A DNA stretch of 30,604 nucleotides from positions 1-30,604 of IMG/VR virus record IMGVR_UViG_3300017740_000042; one strand, written 5' to 3'. Below the pieces are notes generated by a model. That model saw only the letters and a program-made list of their open reading frames with translations, was not told the DNA's origin and searched no databases. The position numbers were made by a program, and so were the translations under genes. Positions 21,436-29,282 of this stretch are shown piece after piece. Position 1 is the stretch's first letter; every line of letters starts with the position of its first letter. The DNA is from a virus.

Positions 21436-21666
21436 TTAGTCCTCTTCGACTTCTAGGGGTGAATAGGTTTCAACAGTAGCGGACTCTTCGGACTCGTCGA
21501 GGTCATACTCAGAAACATCTAAAGCCCACATACCGTCAGCCGTAGGGACTGGCTTAGTCACCCAACGTGTTGTTCCTCCAGTAGTCCAATAGGGGAAGTT
21601 GCGGTCTTTGCCTTCTTCGTCGGCTCGCTCTAGGGCGGCTTCTTCGCTTGCGTAGATTAGATACAT
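21436..21666 (-). CDS. Small acidic hypothetical protein before portal
   Basis: A 76-aa protein whose ATG overlaps the stop of the lectin-like gene as TAATG; portal starts 7 nt after it. It opens MYLIYASEEAALERADEEGK. A Trp/Gly/Thr-rich middle (YWTTGGTTRWVTKPV) and a Glu-rich tail (ESATVETYSPLEVEED) follow. The compact mix of strand-like and acidic segments suggests a folded virion or assembly factor. I do not recognise a named family, although short acidic proteins before portal are common in marine podoviruses. Confidence 0.75.
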   Translation of the reverse strand: MYLIYASEEAALERADEEGKDRNFPYWTTGGTTRWVTKPVPTADGMWALDVSEYDLDESEESATVETYSPLEVEED

Positions 21667-23300
21667 TAGTAGATGTCGTATTGATTGTTAATGTTAGCTT
21701 CGATGGCGGGACGGTTGGCTGACTGGTCGGAGGCATAAATGACAATTTCTTGGATTTGCCCTAACCAATTATTAACGTTACCAGAATGATTTTTGCCAAT
21801 CATAATTCCAGACATTGGATAGTCGCCAACGTCTCCAGATGCCGCTGATGCACCGTTGATAAATAGCACAGAAGCAGCACCGTTGAATAACGCTGAAAAT
21901 AAATTCTTATCATTCGTTGCTGTAACGCCAGTACTTATAACGTCGTCGGCAAAGAAACCAAATTCACCTGAACCATCGGTGCCAAGAAATAACATATTTC
22001 GTTTTGTGCTAGCGGTTCCATCATATACTTTTCTATTTATGTCAGCCGCAACGTCCAGCTTTGCTATACTAAAAATAGTGTTTGCTTGCACTAAGTCTCC
22101 TTGGGTAAACGCAGTTTTTGATAGGCACTCAGCTCCATCAAAATCAATTTCTGGGTGTCCCTTAGAATCCCTGACCAAAGAACCAGCATTTACAATCTTA
22201 GGTTGCTCAGTGGATGTGATTTGCACAGCATCATTGCTGTTACCTGACTGGTCATACCAAGTCTCTACAAAGCCACTCTTACCTGTTACTGTAACTGAGT
22301 TAATTGTAACAGTTGCTCCAAAACTTCCTGCGGTAGCCGTAAAATGAGGATAACCGCCAGTATAACCACTAGAAGCAATTAAATTAAACGTAACATCTTG
22401 ATTGTCCCCATTATTAACGCTTGCAGTGCCAACGGTAGTATTACTGCTAGCTTTCCTTAGCCTAAACGTCATATCACCAACTATACCAGATACAGACATA
22501 TTGAAGACCACTTGGTCTCCTGCTTCAGCTATAACATAATTGCTTTTGGGGAGAACTCTAGTTGTGCCTGAACCTGTAAACGAAACAGTAGATGTTGTAG
22601 CCGTAGAAGATGCAGATGTAATAGTAGCGGTGGAGTCATTGAACGTAGCTTGTGTGTTCCAACCAGTTATAGGAGCGGTTACCCAATCCTCTAGTGTACC
22701 ATTAGATACCTCCTTGGCTAAGAATTTACGCGAACCACCACTAGAACGCCTTACTTCAACTACCTTGTTGTTCCCTGCTTTGTCGTTGAGGTCACGTAGG
22801 CTATATGCTGCTGCTGCTCCACCTACTACTTTACTTAGTAGTGGACGAGACTCACCCTTACGGTCTGAATCTATTACGGAAGCTGTGCGGTCTACTGTGA
22901 TTGTCTCTTCAGCAGAACTAAGAGTAACATTATTAGATGCAAAGCTACTTGCTACCTGCCAAGGAACTATAACATTTTCAGCAACACTTATGTTGAAACT
23001 AGGTGTACCATCAGAGCCATCAATAAAACTCCAAGCAAAACCACTGCCAGTTGGTTGTCTATAAATAGCTCCATCACCTCCGACTTGACTCCAATTTAAA
23101 GATGTAGAGTGTGGTCTTGTGTAAGTTCCTGATAGTGAAGAGTTATCATTACCATTACTATCGGTACCAGTAACAGTAACTTGCATTTCGGTAGTGCCAT
23201 CACTCAATGGAGTGGTAGCAGTCATAGTTCTTACACCTGCAAACCTATCACGATTAAATGTGAAGGGTTGACCGTTTACCGTTAGGGTTTTGTCTGCCAT
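21666..23300 (-). CDS. Beta-rich lectin-like structural protein (AbfB / LamG-like)
   Basis: A 544-aa Ser/Thr/Gly/Asn-rich protein. Residues 164-193 (AAAYSLRDLNDK, then VEVRRSSGGSRKF) and 348-390 (WYDQSGNSNDAVQ, QPKIVNAGSLV, IDFDGAE) match the two halves of the arabinofuranosidase-B-like concanavalin fold. The C-terminus (MIGKNHSG, WLGQIQEIVIYASDQ) is LamG-like. Between the halves, residues about 207-343 form an extra beta-rich segment resembling a carbohydrate-binding module. I infer a virion decoration or accessory fibre that binds host or environmental polysaccharide; hydrolysis is not evident. The place between a gp7.3-like gene and portal is unusual. Residues 1-140 are unassigned. Confidence 0.72.
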   Translation of the reverse strand: MADKTLTVNGQPFTFNRDRFAGVRTMTATTPLSDGTTEMQVTVTGTDSNGNDNSSLSGTYTRPHSTSLNWSQVGGDGAIYRQPTGSGFAWSFIDGSDGTPSFNISVAENVIVPWQVASSFASNNVTLSSAEETITVDRTASVIDSDRKGESRPLLSKVVGGAAAAYSLRDLNDKAGNNKVVEVRRSSGGSRKFLAKEVSNGTLEDWVTAPITGWNTQATFNDSTATITSASSTATTSTVSFTGSGTTRVLPKSNYVIAEAGDQVVFNMSVSGIVGDMTFRLRKASSNTTVGTASVNNGDNQDVTFNLIASSGYTGGYPHFTATAGSFGATVTINSVTVTGKSGFVETWYDQSGNSNDAVQITSTEQPKIVNAGSLVRDSKGHPEIDFDGAECLSKTAFTQGDLVQANTIFSIAKLDVAADINRKVYDGTASTKRNMLFLGTDGSGEFGFFADDVISTGVTATNDKNLFSALFNGAASVLFINGASAASGDVGDYPMSGIMIGKNHSGNVNNWLGQIQEIVIYASDQSANRPAIEANINNQYDIY

Positions 23301-23305
23301 TTATA

Positions 23306-23512
23306 TTAGTAAGAGATATTTGCACCTGTGCCACTTGAGCCAGTGTTGACTGTAGAGCGACGAATAGTAAGAGCAGCAAGACCACGCTTCTTAGACGAAC
23401 CACTGCGATTCTTAAGAGCTTTATTCTCCACTGTCTTCGCTGTCTTAGTAGGAGGGGGAGGAGGTGCGGGTGGTGGTGCTGGGTCTGGTATATCTGGTGA
23501 TGACATGCACAT
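23306..23512 (-). CDS. Proline-rich small virion-associated protein (T7 gp7.3-like C-terminus)
   Basis: A 68-aa protein starting MCMSSPDIPDPAPPPAPPPP and ending in a basic stretch (KNRSGSSKKRGLAALTIRRS), then GSSGTGANISY. The C-terminal pattern (basic, then an L-T/S-x-x-R-x-S segment, then Gly-rich ending in N-I) resembles T7 gp7.3, a small tail/virion protein encoded just before the T7 portal gene. The poly-Pro N-terminus is likely extended and unfolded. Placement upstream of portal fits, though the lectin-like gene and a 76-aa gene intervene. Homology is suggested, not proven. Confidence 0.7.
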   Translation of the reverse strand: MCMSSPDIPDPAPPPAPPPPPTKTAKTVENKALKNRSGSSKKRGLAALTIRRSTVNTGSSGTGANISY

Positions 23513-23516
23513 GGTA

Positions 23517-23705
23517 TTATTCTTTCGTTAGGATGTTTTCGTTTTGAATATCGAATTGATGGGTAAGAAAGTTAATGACCGAGCGTTGTCCATTATGAAA
23601 GTCCATATCTCTTAATGACTTACTCGTATCGAAATCTTTTTGGGGGAAGTTTTCGACCAAAGCCTTAAGTATTTGTGGGTGTATTGGGGGAAATGAGTCA
23701 GCCAT
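23517..23705 (-). CDS. Small conserved hypothetical protein (62 aa)
   Basis: A 62-aa soluble protein (MADSFPPIHPQILKALVENF, then LRDMDFHNGQRSVINFLTHQ). The F/Y-PP-x-x-P-x-x-L-x-x-L-x-x-x-FP opening and the G-Q-x-x-V-I-x-F-L pattern recur in small proteins at this place in marine phages, as I recall. It lies 2 nt after the DUF5664-like gene and 4 nt before the proline-rich gene. No function can be given; neighbours suggest a virion or assembly accessory. Confidence 0.75.
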   Translation of the reverse strand: MADSFPPIHPQILKALVENFPQKDFDTSKSLRDMDFHNGQRSVINFLTHQFDIQNENILTKE

Positions 23706-23707
23706 AA

Positions 23708-24103
23708 TTACCTTTCTTCTTGGTTCGATACTTCATATTCCCTCTTCCTTATGTCATCTAACGACTTAGGTAACTTACCATTCTTAATCCATTCCTCAGT
23801 TTGAAGCATACACATGACGTTCCATATGATAGCACCTCCGTGGTCTTCATCTTGTTCATCTTCCATCCATTGCCAGAGGTGACGATATAAGCTGTCAACG
23901 TATCGGCTGAGAGGAATACCCTTTTGCCAGTTGTTACGCCCATAGTGAACCGCTCCATCTTCAAAGCGTTTAGCTGCGGCTCGTAGGGCAAAGGGCGGTA
24001 TAAGACTTGGGATTCCATTGCCTGTCTTAGAGTCCCTTACAGCCCCAGTCTCATATTCAGCTTTAACACCAGAGTTTGGTAATGTTACTTTCTTGGTTTC
24101 CAT
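23708..24103 (-). CDS. DUF5664-type protein, putative dATP/dGTP diphosphohydrolase
   Basis: A 131-aa protein with the signature of the DUF5664 / MazZ-like all-alpha hydrolases. The motifs are SLIPPFALRAAAKRFEDGA, then VHYGRNNWQKG, and YRHLWQWMEDEQDEDHGG (residues 73-90), which carries the acidic metal-binding cluster. In cyanophage S-2L the related MazZ removes pyrophosphate from dATP and dGTP in support of a Z-base genome. No PurZ gene is visible here, so general nucleotide-pool control is more likely. The start overlaps the exonuclease gene by 19 nt. Family call good; activity inferred. Confidence 0.8.
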   Translation of the reverse strand: METKKVTLPNSGVKAEYETGAVRDSKTGNGIPSLIPPFALRAAAKRFEDGAVHYGRNNWQKGIPLSRYVDSLYRHLWQWMEDEQDEDHGGAIIWNVMCMLQTEEWIKNGKLPKSLDDIRKREYEVSNQEER

Positions 24104-24822
24104 AGCTTTATCTCTTTAGTTTCTAAGTTGTAATGTTGTTTCTGTAGGATGTAGGCTAGTCGTGCTGTGAGTAGGGCATCCTCTTCCGTGAGGTCATGCT
24201 TCTTATACTCATTAACAACGGTCTTCCACGTAGCACCATTCTTATCTAGTATCTTTTCTGCGGTCTTAATGCCAACACCCTTGAGACCTTTGTATCCATC
24301 AACAGGGTCACCCGTGAGTGTTTGGACAAGGTGAAAGCGTTTAGCTTTTCTTATTCCTGTCTTAGTAATCTCGTCCTTCAAGTGGTTATACCAAGTGATA
24401 GGCAGTGTGCCGAAGTCCTTGTCACCGCTAACCGCTATGGTATCCTTGGGGTTCCTAGTACAGAGAACACCGATGAGGTCATCAGCTTCTAAGTTATCTA
24501 CAATCAACCCGTTATGGTAGTCATACATATACTCGGTTAATCCCTTGATGCCCAACGGCTTACGCTTGTCGGAACGGTTAGCCTTGTAGGCTGGATAGAG
24601 GTCATGACGGAAGTTAGTCTTACTACTAATACACGTAATGTAATCAGTAGCTTTTAACTTCTTCATAATACCCTCAACGAGTTCGTCTACCTTTGAGGTA
24701 GCTGCCGCCTCTGAAGAATGAAGTGTCCATATATCATCATCCCATTTAGTTTCCACCTCTGATGAAAACGCTGCACGATATATAATCATATCGCCATCTA
24801 TCATTATTGTTTTACCGCTCAT
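24085..24822 (-). CDS. 5'-3' exonuclease (T7 gp6-like, FEN/PIN superfamily)
   Basis: A 245-aa nuclease (T7 gp6 is about 300). Acidic residues sit in IMIDGDMIIYRAAF (D9, D11), NLEADDLIG (E112, D114, D115), SGDKDFGTL (D134, D136) and TGDPVDGYKGLKGVG (D172, D175). The last motif leads into the helix-hairpin-helix (GVGIKTAEKIL). YPAYKANRSDKRKPLG matches the arch region of T5/T7-type enzymes. It should remove RNA primers and degrade host DNA for precursors. The ATG overlaps the stop of the 49-aa coiled-coil ORF as ATGA. Confidence 0.94.
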   Translation of the reverse strand: MSGKTIMIDGDMIIYRAAFSSEVETKWDDDIWTLHSSEAAATSKVDELVEGIMKKLKATDYITCISSKTNFRHDLYPAYKANRSDKRKPLGIKGLTEYMYDYHNGLIVDNLEADDLIGVLCTRNPKDTIAVSGDKDFGTLPITWYNHLKDEITKTGIRKAKRFHLVQTLTGDPVDGYKGLKGVGIKTAEKILDKNGATWKTVVNEYKKHDLTEEDALLTARLAYILQKQHYNLETKEIKLWKPRK

Positions 24823-24968
24823 ATTTCTTTTTTGAATGTTTCTAGTTTGGTTATAAGTTTGACTAAGTGAATACGCTGTAGCTCTAGACTACTGAGAGTT
24901 TGTTTAAGCTCATCAATCTTAACTTCTAAACCCAGCACAATAGATTCTTTTACTAAGTGTTCAGCCAT
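24819..24968 (-). CDS. Small coiled-coil protein between polymerase and exonuclease
   Basis: A 49-codon ORF filling the gap between DNA polymerase (TAATG overlap) and exonuclease (ATGA overlap). The sequence MAEHLVKESIVLGLEVKIDE, then LKQTLSSLELQRIHLVKLIT, then KLETFKKEI is almost one continuous helix with Leu/Ile at heptad-like spacing, a probable coiled coil. The exact fit between two coupled genes and the lack of low-complexity bias support it being real. Oligomerisation or binding to one of its replication neighbours is inference. Confidence 0.72.
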   Translation of the reverse strand: MAEHLVKESIVLGLEVKIDELKQTLSSLELQRIHLVKLITKLETFKKEI

Positions 24969-26767
24969 TAGTGTGTATCCTTCCAGTTGTTTCCTACTTT
25001 ATATTCACCATCAAGAGGACACTTGAAGTTCAAGTCATCACCTGCCTTGGTAATTGCTTTGACGAATAACTCTCCAAGAACTGGAGCATCCTTAGCGTCG
25101 CAACTAAACTGCACCTCGTCGTGAACATTGGCATGCATCAGATAGAACCTTGGAGCCTCCTCCGCAAAGTTCACTAGGGCTTGTTTCATTATGACTGCAC
25201 CTGCTGACTGCAACAGTAAGTTGAGTGCTGAGTGTGCTGAACGACAGGGTAGCTTGCGTCCGTCAAGACCGATGAGTGAACCGACTGATGTGACCTTAGC
25301 TTCGACTGCTGTTACTAGCTTGCTGTATGCTGGTAGGTTCTTCTTGAAGTTACCCTTGAGGCGTTTGCCTTCCTTGGAACTACCACCAACAATAGAACCA
25401 ATCTTGGCATCACCTGCACCATATAGTGTGGCATAGATGAAAGTCTTAGCTTGGTCTCTTGTCTCTAGTCCTGCTGCTTTTTGATTAGCTGTGTGGATGT
25501 CACCTTCAAGGATAGTCTTAGCATACTTGCCGTCATCCCAAGGGTATAGATAGTGAGCAAGACATCTTAGTTCTAATCCACTAGCATCACATCCTACTAA
25601 TACTTTACCCTCTGGTGCAGTGAATAGTTCTCTACACTCACCACCATAGGGACTACGCACAGATGGGACTTGAGCTACGTTAGGATTTTGATGAGTGCAT
25701 CGACCACTGATAGCACCATTAGTATTTATACCACCATGTATCTTACCCTCACGCTCTAACTTAATCCAAGCTTGATTACCCTCCATGAGTTGTCCAAGTC
25801 TTTTGGAGATGGTCAAGAACTGTAATAGCTTGAGAGACTCCGCAGTGTTAATATCTTTAAGAACGCTTTCGTTTATAGCAGGACGCTTACCATCAAACGC
25901 ATCAGGCTTCCATCCTTGCTCCATTAACCTAGTAGAGATTTGGTCACGACTGTTAGGGTTGAATGGAATAGATTTAGTTTTGCGGTCACCCTTAATACAA
26001 TCGTTAGCTTTGTAGCCGACCTCTAGCATAGCTTTCTTTGTAGGAAAGACATCACCGTTTCGGTTCTCCCATTGGAAACTTTTTGTTTCTTCAACGATAG
26101 GAGGAAAAGCTTTTTGTAGGTCGGACTCTATCTCACACCTCTCAAGCATCAGCCTCTCCATAAGCTCAACAGCTTTTCTATTATCAAAAGGAAAGCCGTT
26201 GTATTCTTGCAGACGCATTTGGGTAGCAAACTTATGCTCAAGCTCTATCATTTGTTCTGATGGATGTCTGGCTTTTAACCACAGATATAAAGCAGAAGTC
26301 ACACGAACATCTTGCTCACAGTAATCTTGCATCTCTTGTGTCCACTGTGACCAGTCCGCTGTCTCACCATAGTTATCCTTGAGGATACCTAGTCGAGTTC
26401 CCCAAGCCTTCAGTGAGTGTGAGCCTATTAGCTTAGTGTCAAAGTCTACACGCTTGAAGTCATCGTTGCGTACATCTGGAAAGATGCACCGAGCCAACAC
26501 CAAGGTGTCTATCACGTTGTCGTGAGTGAACCCATATAACTTCCGTAGGGCAGGGACATCGAACCCTATGACGTTGTGTCCTACAATAGTCTTAGCGTTC
26601 TTTAACTTCTCAAGTCCTTCTTCAATGTTACCCGCTACTGTGCTGTAGCTGCTCATCTCTTGAGTGTATGACTCGTAGATGGATAAACAATGTAGTGTGT
26701 CTAGGTCACTCAGTGTTGCCCAGTTTTTAATTCCGTTTGTTTCTATATCAAATGTCAGTGTGTTCAT
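24968..26767 (-). CDS. DNA polymerase, family A (T7 gp5-like)
   Basis: A 599-aa replicative polymerase, shorter than T7 gp5 (704). The 3'-5' exonuclease domain is intact: FDIETNG (D7, E9), VGHNVIGFD (D70) and YCEQDVRVT (D153). The polymerase domain has motif A VGCDASGLELRCLAHYL (D394), motif B RDQAKTFIYATLYGAG (R437, K441, Y445) and motif C NVHDEVQ (D550). Tyr445 aligns with E. coli Pol I F762 and T7 Y526, the Tyr type typical of T7-like podoviruses. The region matching the T7 thioredoxin-binding loop (about residues 230-262) looks shortened. It overlaps the upstream 73-aa gene by 20 nt. Confidence 0.97.
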   Translation of the reverse strand: MNTLTFDIETNGIKNWATLSDLDTLHCLSIYESYTQEMSSYSTVAGNIEEGLEKLKNAKTIVGHNVIGFDVPALRKLYGFTHDNVIDTLVLARCIFPDVRNDDFKRVDFDTKLIGSHSLKAWGTRLGILKDNYGETADWSQWTQEMQDYCEQDVRVTSALYLWLKARHPSEQMIELEHKFATQMRLQEYNGFPFDNRKAVELMERLMLERCEIESDLQKAFPPIVEETKSFQWENRNGDVFPTKKAMLEVGYKANDCIKGDRKTKSIPFNPNSRDQISTRLMEQGWKPDAFDGKRPAINESVLKDINTAESLKLLQFLTISKRLGQLMEGNQAWIKLEREGKIHGGINTNGAISGRCTHQNPNVAQVPSVRSPYGGECRELFTAPEGKVLVGCDASGLELRCLAHYLYPWDDGKYAKTILEGDIHTANQKAAGLETRDQAKTFIYATLYGAGDAKIGSIVGGSSKEGKRLKGNFKKNLPAYSKLVTAVEAKVTSVGSLIGLDGRKLPCRSAHSALNLLLQSAGAVIMKQALVNFAEEAPRFYLMHANVHDEVQFSCDAKDAPVLGELFVKAITKAGDDLNFKCPLDGEYKVGNNWKDTH

Positions 26768-26969
26768 ATGTTATTGTGTAGTTCTGTGGCATTATACCTG
26801 CGACATTGTAATCAATCCATTCTACTGCTTCCTCATCTGTCATGCCTTGCGACATAAATACCTTGATAAGTTTTGCATACGAATAGACTAAGTAACCTCT
26901 ATTATCGTGCCCAATGATTGCATCATCGCAACCATCAAATCGTATCGCCTCGTCAACTAAGCTCTCCAT
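26748..26969 (-). CDS. Conserved small phage protein (73 aa)
   Basis: A 73-aa acidic protein (MESLVDEAIRFDGCDDAIIG, then NRGYLVYSYAKLIKVFMSQG and MTDEEAVEWIDYNVAGIMP). The order A-I-I-G-x-D-x-R-G-x-x-V-Y-S-x-x-K-L-I, then G-M-T-x-E-E-A-x-E-x-I-x-Y-N is a recurring pattern in short phage proteins that I recognise but cannot name. It overlaps the polymerase start by 20 nt and the upstream gene by 17 nt, so it is translated with the replication genes. Function unknown. Confidence 0.8.
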   Translation of the reverse strand: MESLVDEAIRFDGCDDAIIGHDNRGYLVYSYAKLIKVFMSQGMTDEEAVEWIDYNVAGIMPQNYTITYEHTDI

Positions 26970-27324
26970 TGTTTTTAAGTTCTGTTAATCGTTCTAGTGG
27001 TAATAGGATGCCCTTGCTAGAGTTCTTATCTCCACCTCGCTTATCCATAGTGCTTCCCTTCATTGGTTCAATCATCTCCTTGAGTTTGGTTGTCTCAATG
27101 AAGATGAAAAGATTCTCGAAAGCAAAGCACCAGTAGTCTGCCTCGGAGCGAGAGATACCAGAGGGCTTGCCCCGTGATTCATATTCAATATATAGGTTGC
27201 CAGTAGTCTTCGCTTTAAGGTCTCTTTTGACCTCAATCTTTTTGTCTTGTAAAAGGTCAGCCACTTGCTTCTCAGCAATCTGTCCCACCTTGAGGTCGTA
27301 CTTGAAGTTTGAACAATATTCCAT
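26953..27324 (-). CDS. Putative PD-(D/E)XK-like nuclease (123 aa)
   Basis: A 123-aa protein with a helix carrying a conserved-looking Glu (KVGQIAEKQVADLL, E18), then a strand-turn-strand stretch KIEVKRDLKAKTTGNLYIEY, then ESRGKPSGISRSEADYW. The E...D...I-E-x-E spacing with nearby Lys and the SGI...ADYW element resemble small resolvase- or restriction-like phage nucleases, but the last Lys of the canonical E-x-K is not certain. T7 endonuclease I is encoded separately upstream. It lies 3 nt after the helicase stop and overlaps the 73-aa gene. Moderate confidence in a DNA-processing role only. Confidence 0.6.
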   Translation of the reverse strand: MEYCSNFKYDLKVGQIAEKQVADLLQDKKIEVKRDLKAKTTGNLYIEYESRGKPSGISRSEADYWCFAFENLFIFIETTKLKEMIEPMKGSTMDKRGGDKNSSKGILLPLERLTELKNNGELS

Positions 27325-27327
27325 AAT

Positions 27328-28911
27328 TTAAAAATAATTTTCACCTGCGTCTCCCTCTGTTAATTTTTCCTCCGTCAATCGTCCTGTCTCTACTTGCCAC
27401 CGTAAGTTGCAAGCAACACCAGTATCGCCACTGAATCTATTCTTCAGGACTCTTACTGATGTGAGATGTTTACTCTCTGCGTCTTGTTGATTTCGTTCTA
27501 AACCAATAACCATATCGCTTAGTTGTGCGATACCTGCCGACCCACGGAGTTGTGCTACGGATGTCGTTGCACCATCTTCATGTCCTCTACCTTCTGGTCG
27601 CTTCAAGTGACTGACGAGTATGACACCCATCTTGCACTCTTCGACCAAGGCACGGAGCTTTGTCATTAGGTTGTCTATCATCCGACGTTCATCACCTTCA
27701 GAGCTACCTGAGATAACGATTGAGATGTGGTCGAGAACTATGTACTCAACATCTAATGACTTAGCCATGTATCTTATGTGACCAACAAGCTTGTCTCCTT
27801 CCAGAGAACCCCAGTGGTCATACAAAAAGAATCTACCGTTACCCACAGTAGCCTCGTATGCTGCTTTGTATTCCTCGTTAGCATCGAAGTTATCTAAGTG
27901 TAGTAATTTATTGAGATGTAAACCAATGATACCATTGCCAGTTCTCTCAACACTTTCTTCAAGTGCAATGTATCCAATCTTCTTATCGGTGGTGGTCAGT
28001 ATGTTGTAAGCTACTTCCTTACATATCTGTGACTTACCTATGCCACTGCCAGCACAGAAAGTAATTATCTCTCCAGTGCGGATACCACGAGTGACCTTAT
28101 TCAACCCCTCAAAAGGATAAGGGATAGACTCAAAGTTCTTAGGTGATGTAAGCCTTTCATATAACTCATCTCCACCTACGATTGCGTCTAGTCCCCACAC
28201 CTTGGCGTTCCATATAGCCTTTAGTATTTCCTTGGGCTGCTCGGCTAACAACAATTCGTTAGCATCCTTCATGGGTAGGTTAGCAATCTTACACTTACCT
28301 GCTGGTATGATGTGAGCTACATCTTGCATGCCTTGCTTGCCCACCTCATCGGAGTCAAACATAAGCACAATCTCTTCAAACTTATTCAACCATTCAAGCT
28401 GACGTTTGAATAATGACTTGGCACTCTGCACTCCAGAACTAAGAGAAACCACTTCCCAAGTGTTATTCTGAACCTGACTAACTGTAAGACAATCTATCTC
28501 ACCCTCGGTGACTACTAATCGTTTACCACCATTGGGGAATAGGTGCTGTCCGAAGAAGTGAGTAGGAGAACCGTTACACTTGAATGTCTTATCAGCGTAA
28601 CGATATTTTTGGGCAACGACTTTTTTATTTAAGTCACAATAGTTGGCGATGTGGACGGTCTGTCCATTAACCTCTCCTATTCTATAGTTGTATTTCTTAC
28701 AGGTCTCTTCATGAATACCTCTCTTGGGAAGTGGCATGATTTTACCCTTAACGAAATTGTCTGCTACCTCTCCAACAACAGTGTCATTGGTGGTAGTGAA
28801 GTCACCACACGAATAACATTTAGTTGTTCCGTTGGTGTTTAATGTAAGTGCGTCACTGCTGCCACAGTCTGGGCAAGGTTGGTGTGTTTTTAGTGGTGTT
28901 AAATCATCCAT
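27328..28911 (-). CDS. Primase-helicase (T7 gp4-like)
   Basis: From the ATG at 28911 (MDDLTPLKTHQPCPDCGSSD) the product is 527 aa; an earlier ATG at 28938 would add nine residues. The zinc finger is C13/C16 and C32/C35. The TOPRIM primase has VVTEGEIDCLTV (E136) and LMFDSDEVGK (D186, D188). The RecA-like helicase has Walker A CAGSGIGKSQ (K293), ALEESVERT and the Walker B-like YIVLDHISI. The C-terminus is acidic and ends in Phe (EGDAGENYF), like the T7 gp4 tail that touches the polymerase. It unwinds DNA and makes primers. The start overlaps the endonuclease gene by 13 nt. Confidence 0.96.
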   Translation of the reverse strand: MDDLTPLKTHQPCPDCGSSDALTLNTNGTTKCYSCGDFTTTNDTVVGEVADNFVKGKIMPLPKRGIHEETCKKYNYRIGEVNGQTVHIANYCDLNKKVVAQKYRYADKTFKCNGSPTHFFGQHLFPNGGKRLVVTEGEIDCLTVSQVQNNTWEVVSLSSGVQSAKSLFKRQLEWLNKFEEIVLMFDSDEVGKQGMQDVAHIIPAGKCKIANLPMKDANELLLAEQPKEILKAIWNAKVWGLDAIVGGDELYERLTSPKNFESIPYPFEGLNKVTRGIRTGEIITFCAGSGIGKSQICKEVAYNILTTTDKKIGYIALEESVERTGNGIIGLHLNKLLHLDNFDANEEYKAAYEATVGNGRFFLYDHWGSLEGDKLVGHIRYMAKSLDVEYIVLDHISIVISGSSEGDERRMIDNLMTKLRALVEECKMGVILVSHLKRPEGRGHEDGATTSVAQLRGSAGIAQLSDMVIGLERNQQDAESKHLTSVRVLKNRFSGDTGVACNLRWQVETGRLTEEKLTEGDAGENYF

Positions 28912-29282
28912 GTGTTTGGTATTTCTTTGTGACACCACATGAATCCATGAGTGTCACACCATTGTGCGTATGTTGTTTTACTCTTTCGACTAAGAGTGTT
29001 GTATGCGTTTTGAAATACAAACCTGATGTCCAACTCTGGATGGCACTCTTTAACGAGCTTGTGTTTAGTCCTATCGCTGGGTAGAAAATAACCTTTAACT
29101 TCAAGAATAACTCCGTTAGGTAAAATAAAATCAGGTTTGTAGTGGCTCGTTCTGTAATACTCCAACCTCAGAGTTTCGTAGGAGAAAGCAACCTTCGCAT
29201 CTTTAAGTGCGCTAGCTACTCTCTCCTCGAAACCTGAACGGTAGGGAGATTTAGAACGGCGCTGTTTCCGATGATGTCTCAT
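28899..29282 (-). CDS. Endonuclease I, Holliday-junction resolvase (T7 gp3-like)
   Basis: From the ATG at 29282 the product is 127 aa, close to T7 gp3 (149); the open frame extends upstream inside the SSB gene, but the homology starts here. YRSGFEERVASAL (E19), HYKPDFILPNG (D51) and VILEVKGYF (E61, K63) line up with the T7 catalytic residues E20, D55, E65 and K67. HPELDIRFVFQNA and TYAQWCDTHGF also match. The dimer resolves branched DNA and helps degrade host DNA. The gene overlaps SSB by 32 nt and the helicase start by 13 nt. A weak SD (GGAAA) precedes the ATG. Confidence 0.95.
   Translation of the reverse strand: MRHHRKQRRSKSPYRSGFEERVASALKDAKVAFSYETLRLEYYRTSHYKPDFILPNGVILEVKGYFLPSDRTKHKLVKECHPELDIRFVFQNAYNTLSRKSKTTYAQWCDTHGFMWCHKEIPNTWMI

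Noticed and set aside
22540-23064. Plus-strand 174-codon frame opposite the lectin-like gene
   Set aside because: Antisense shadow of a Ser/Thr/Gly-rich gene; no ribosome site and no plausible domain.
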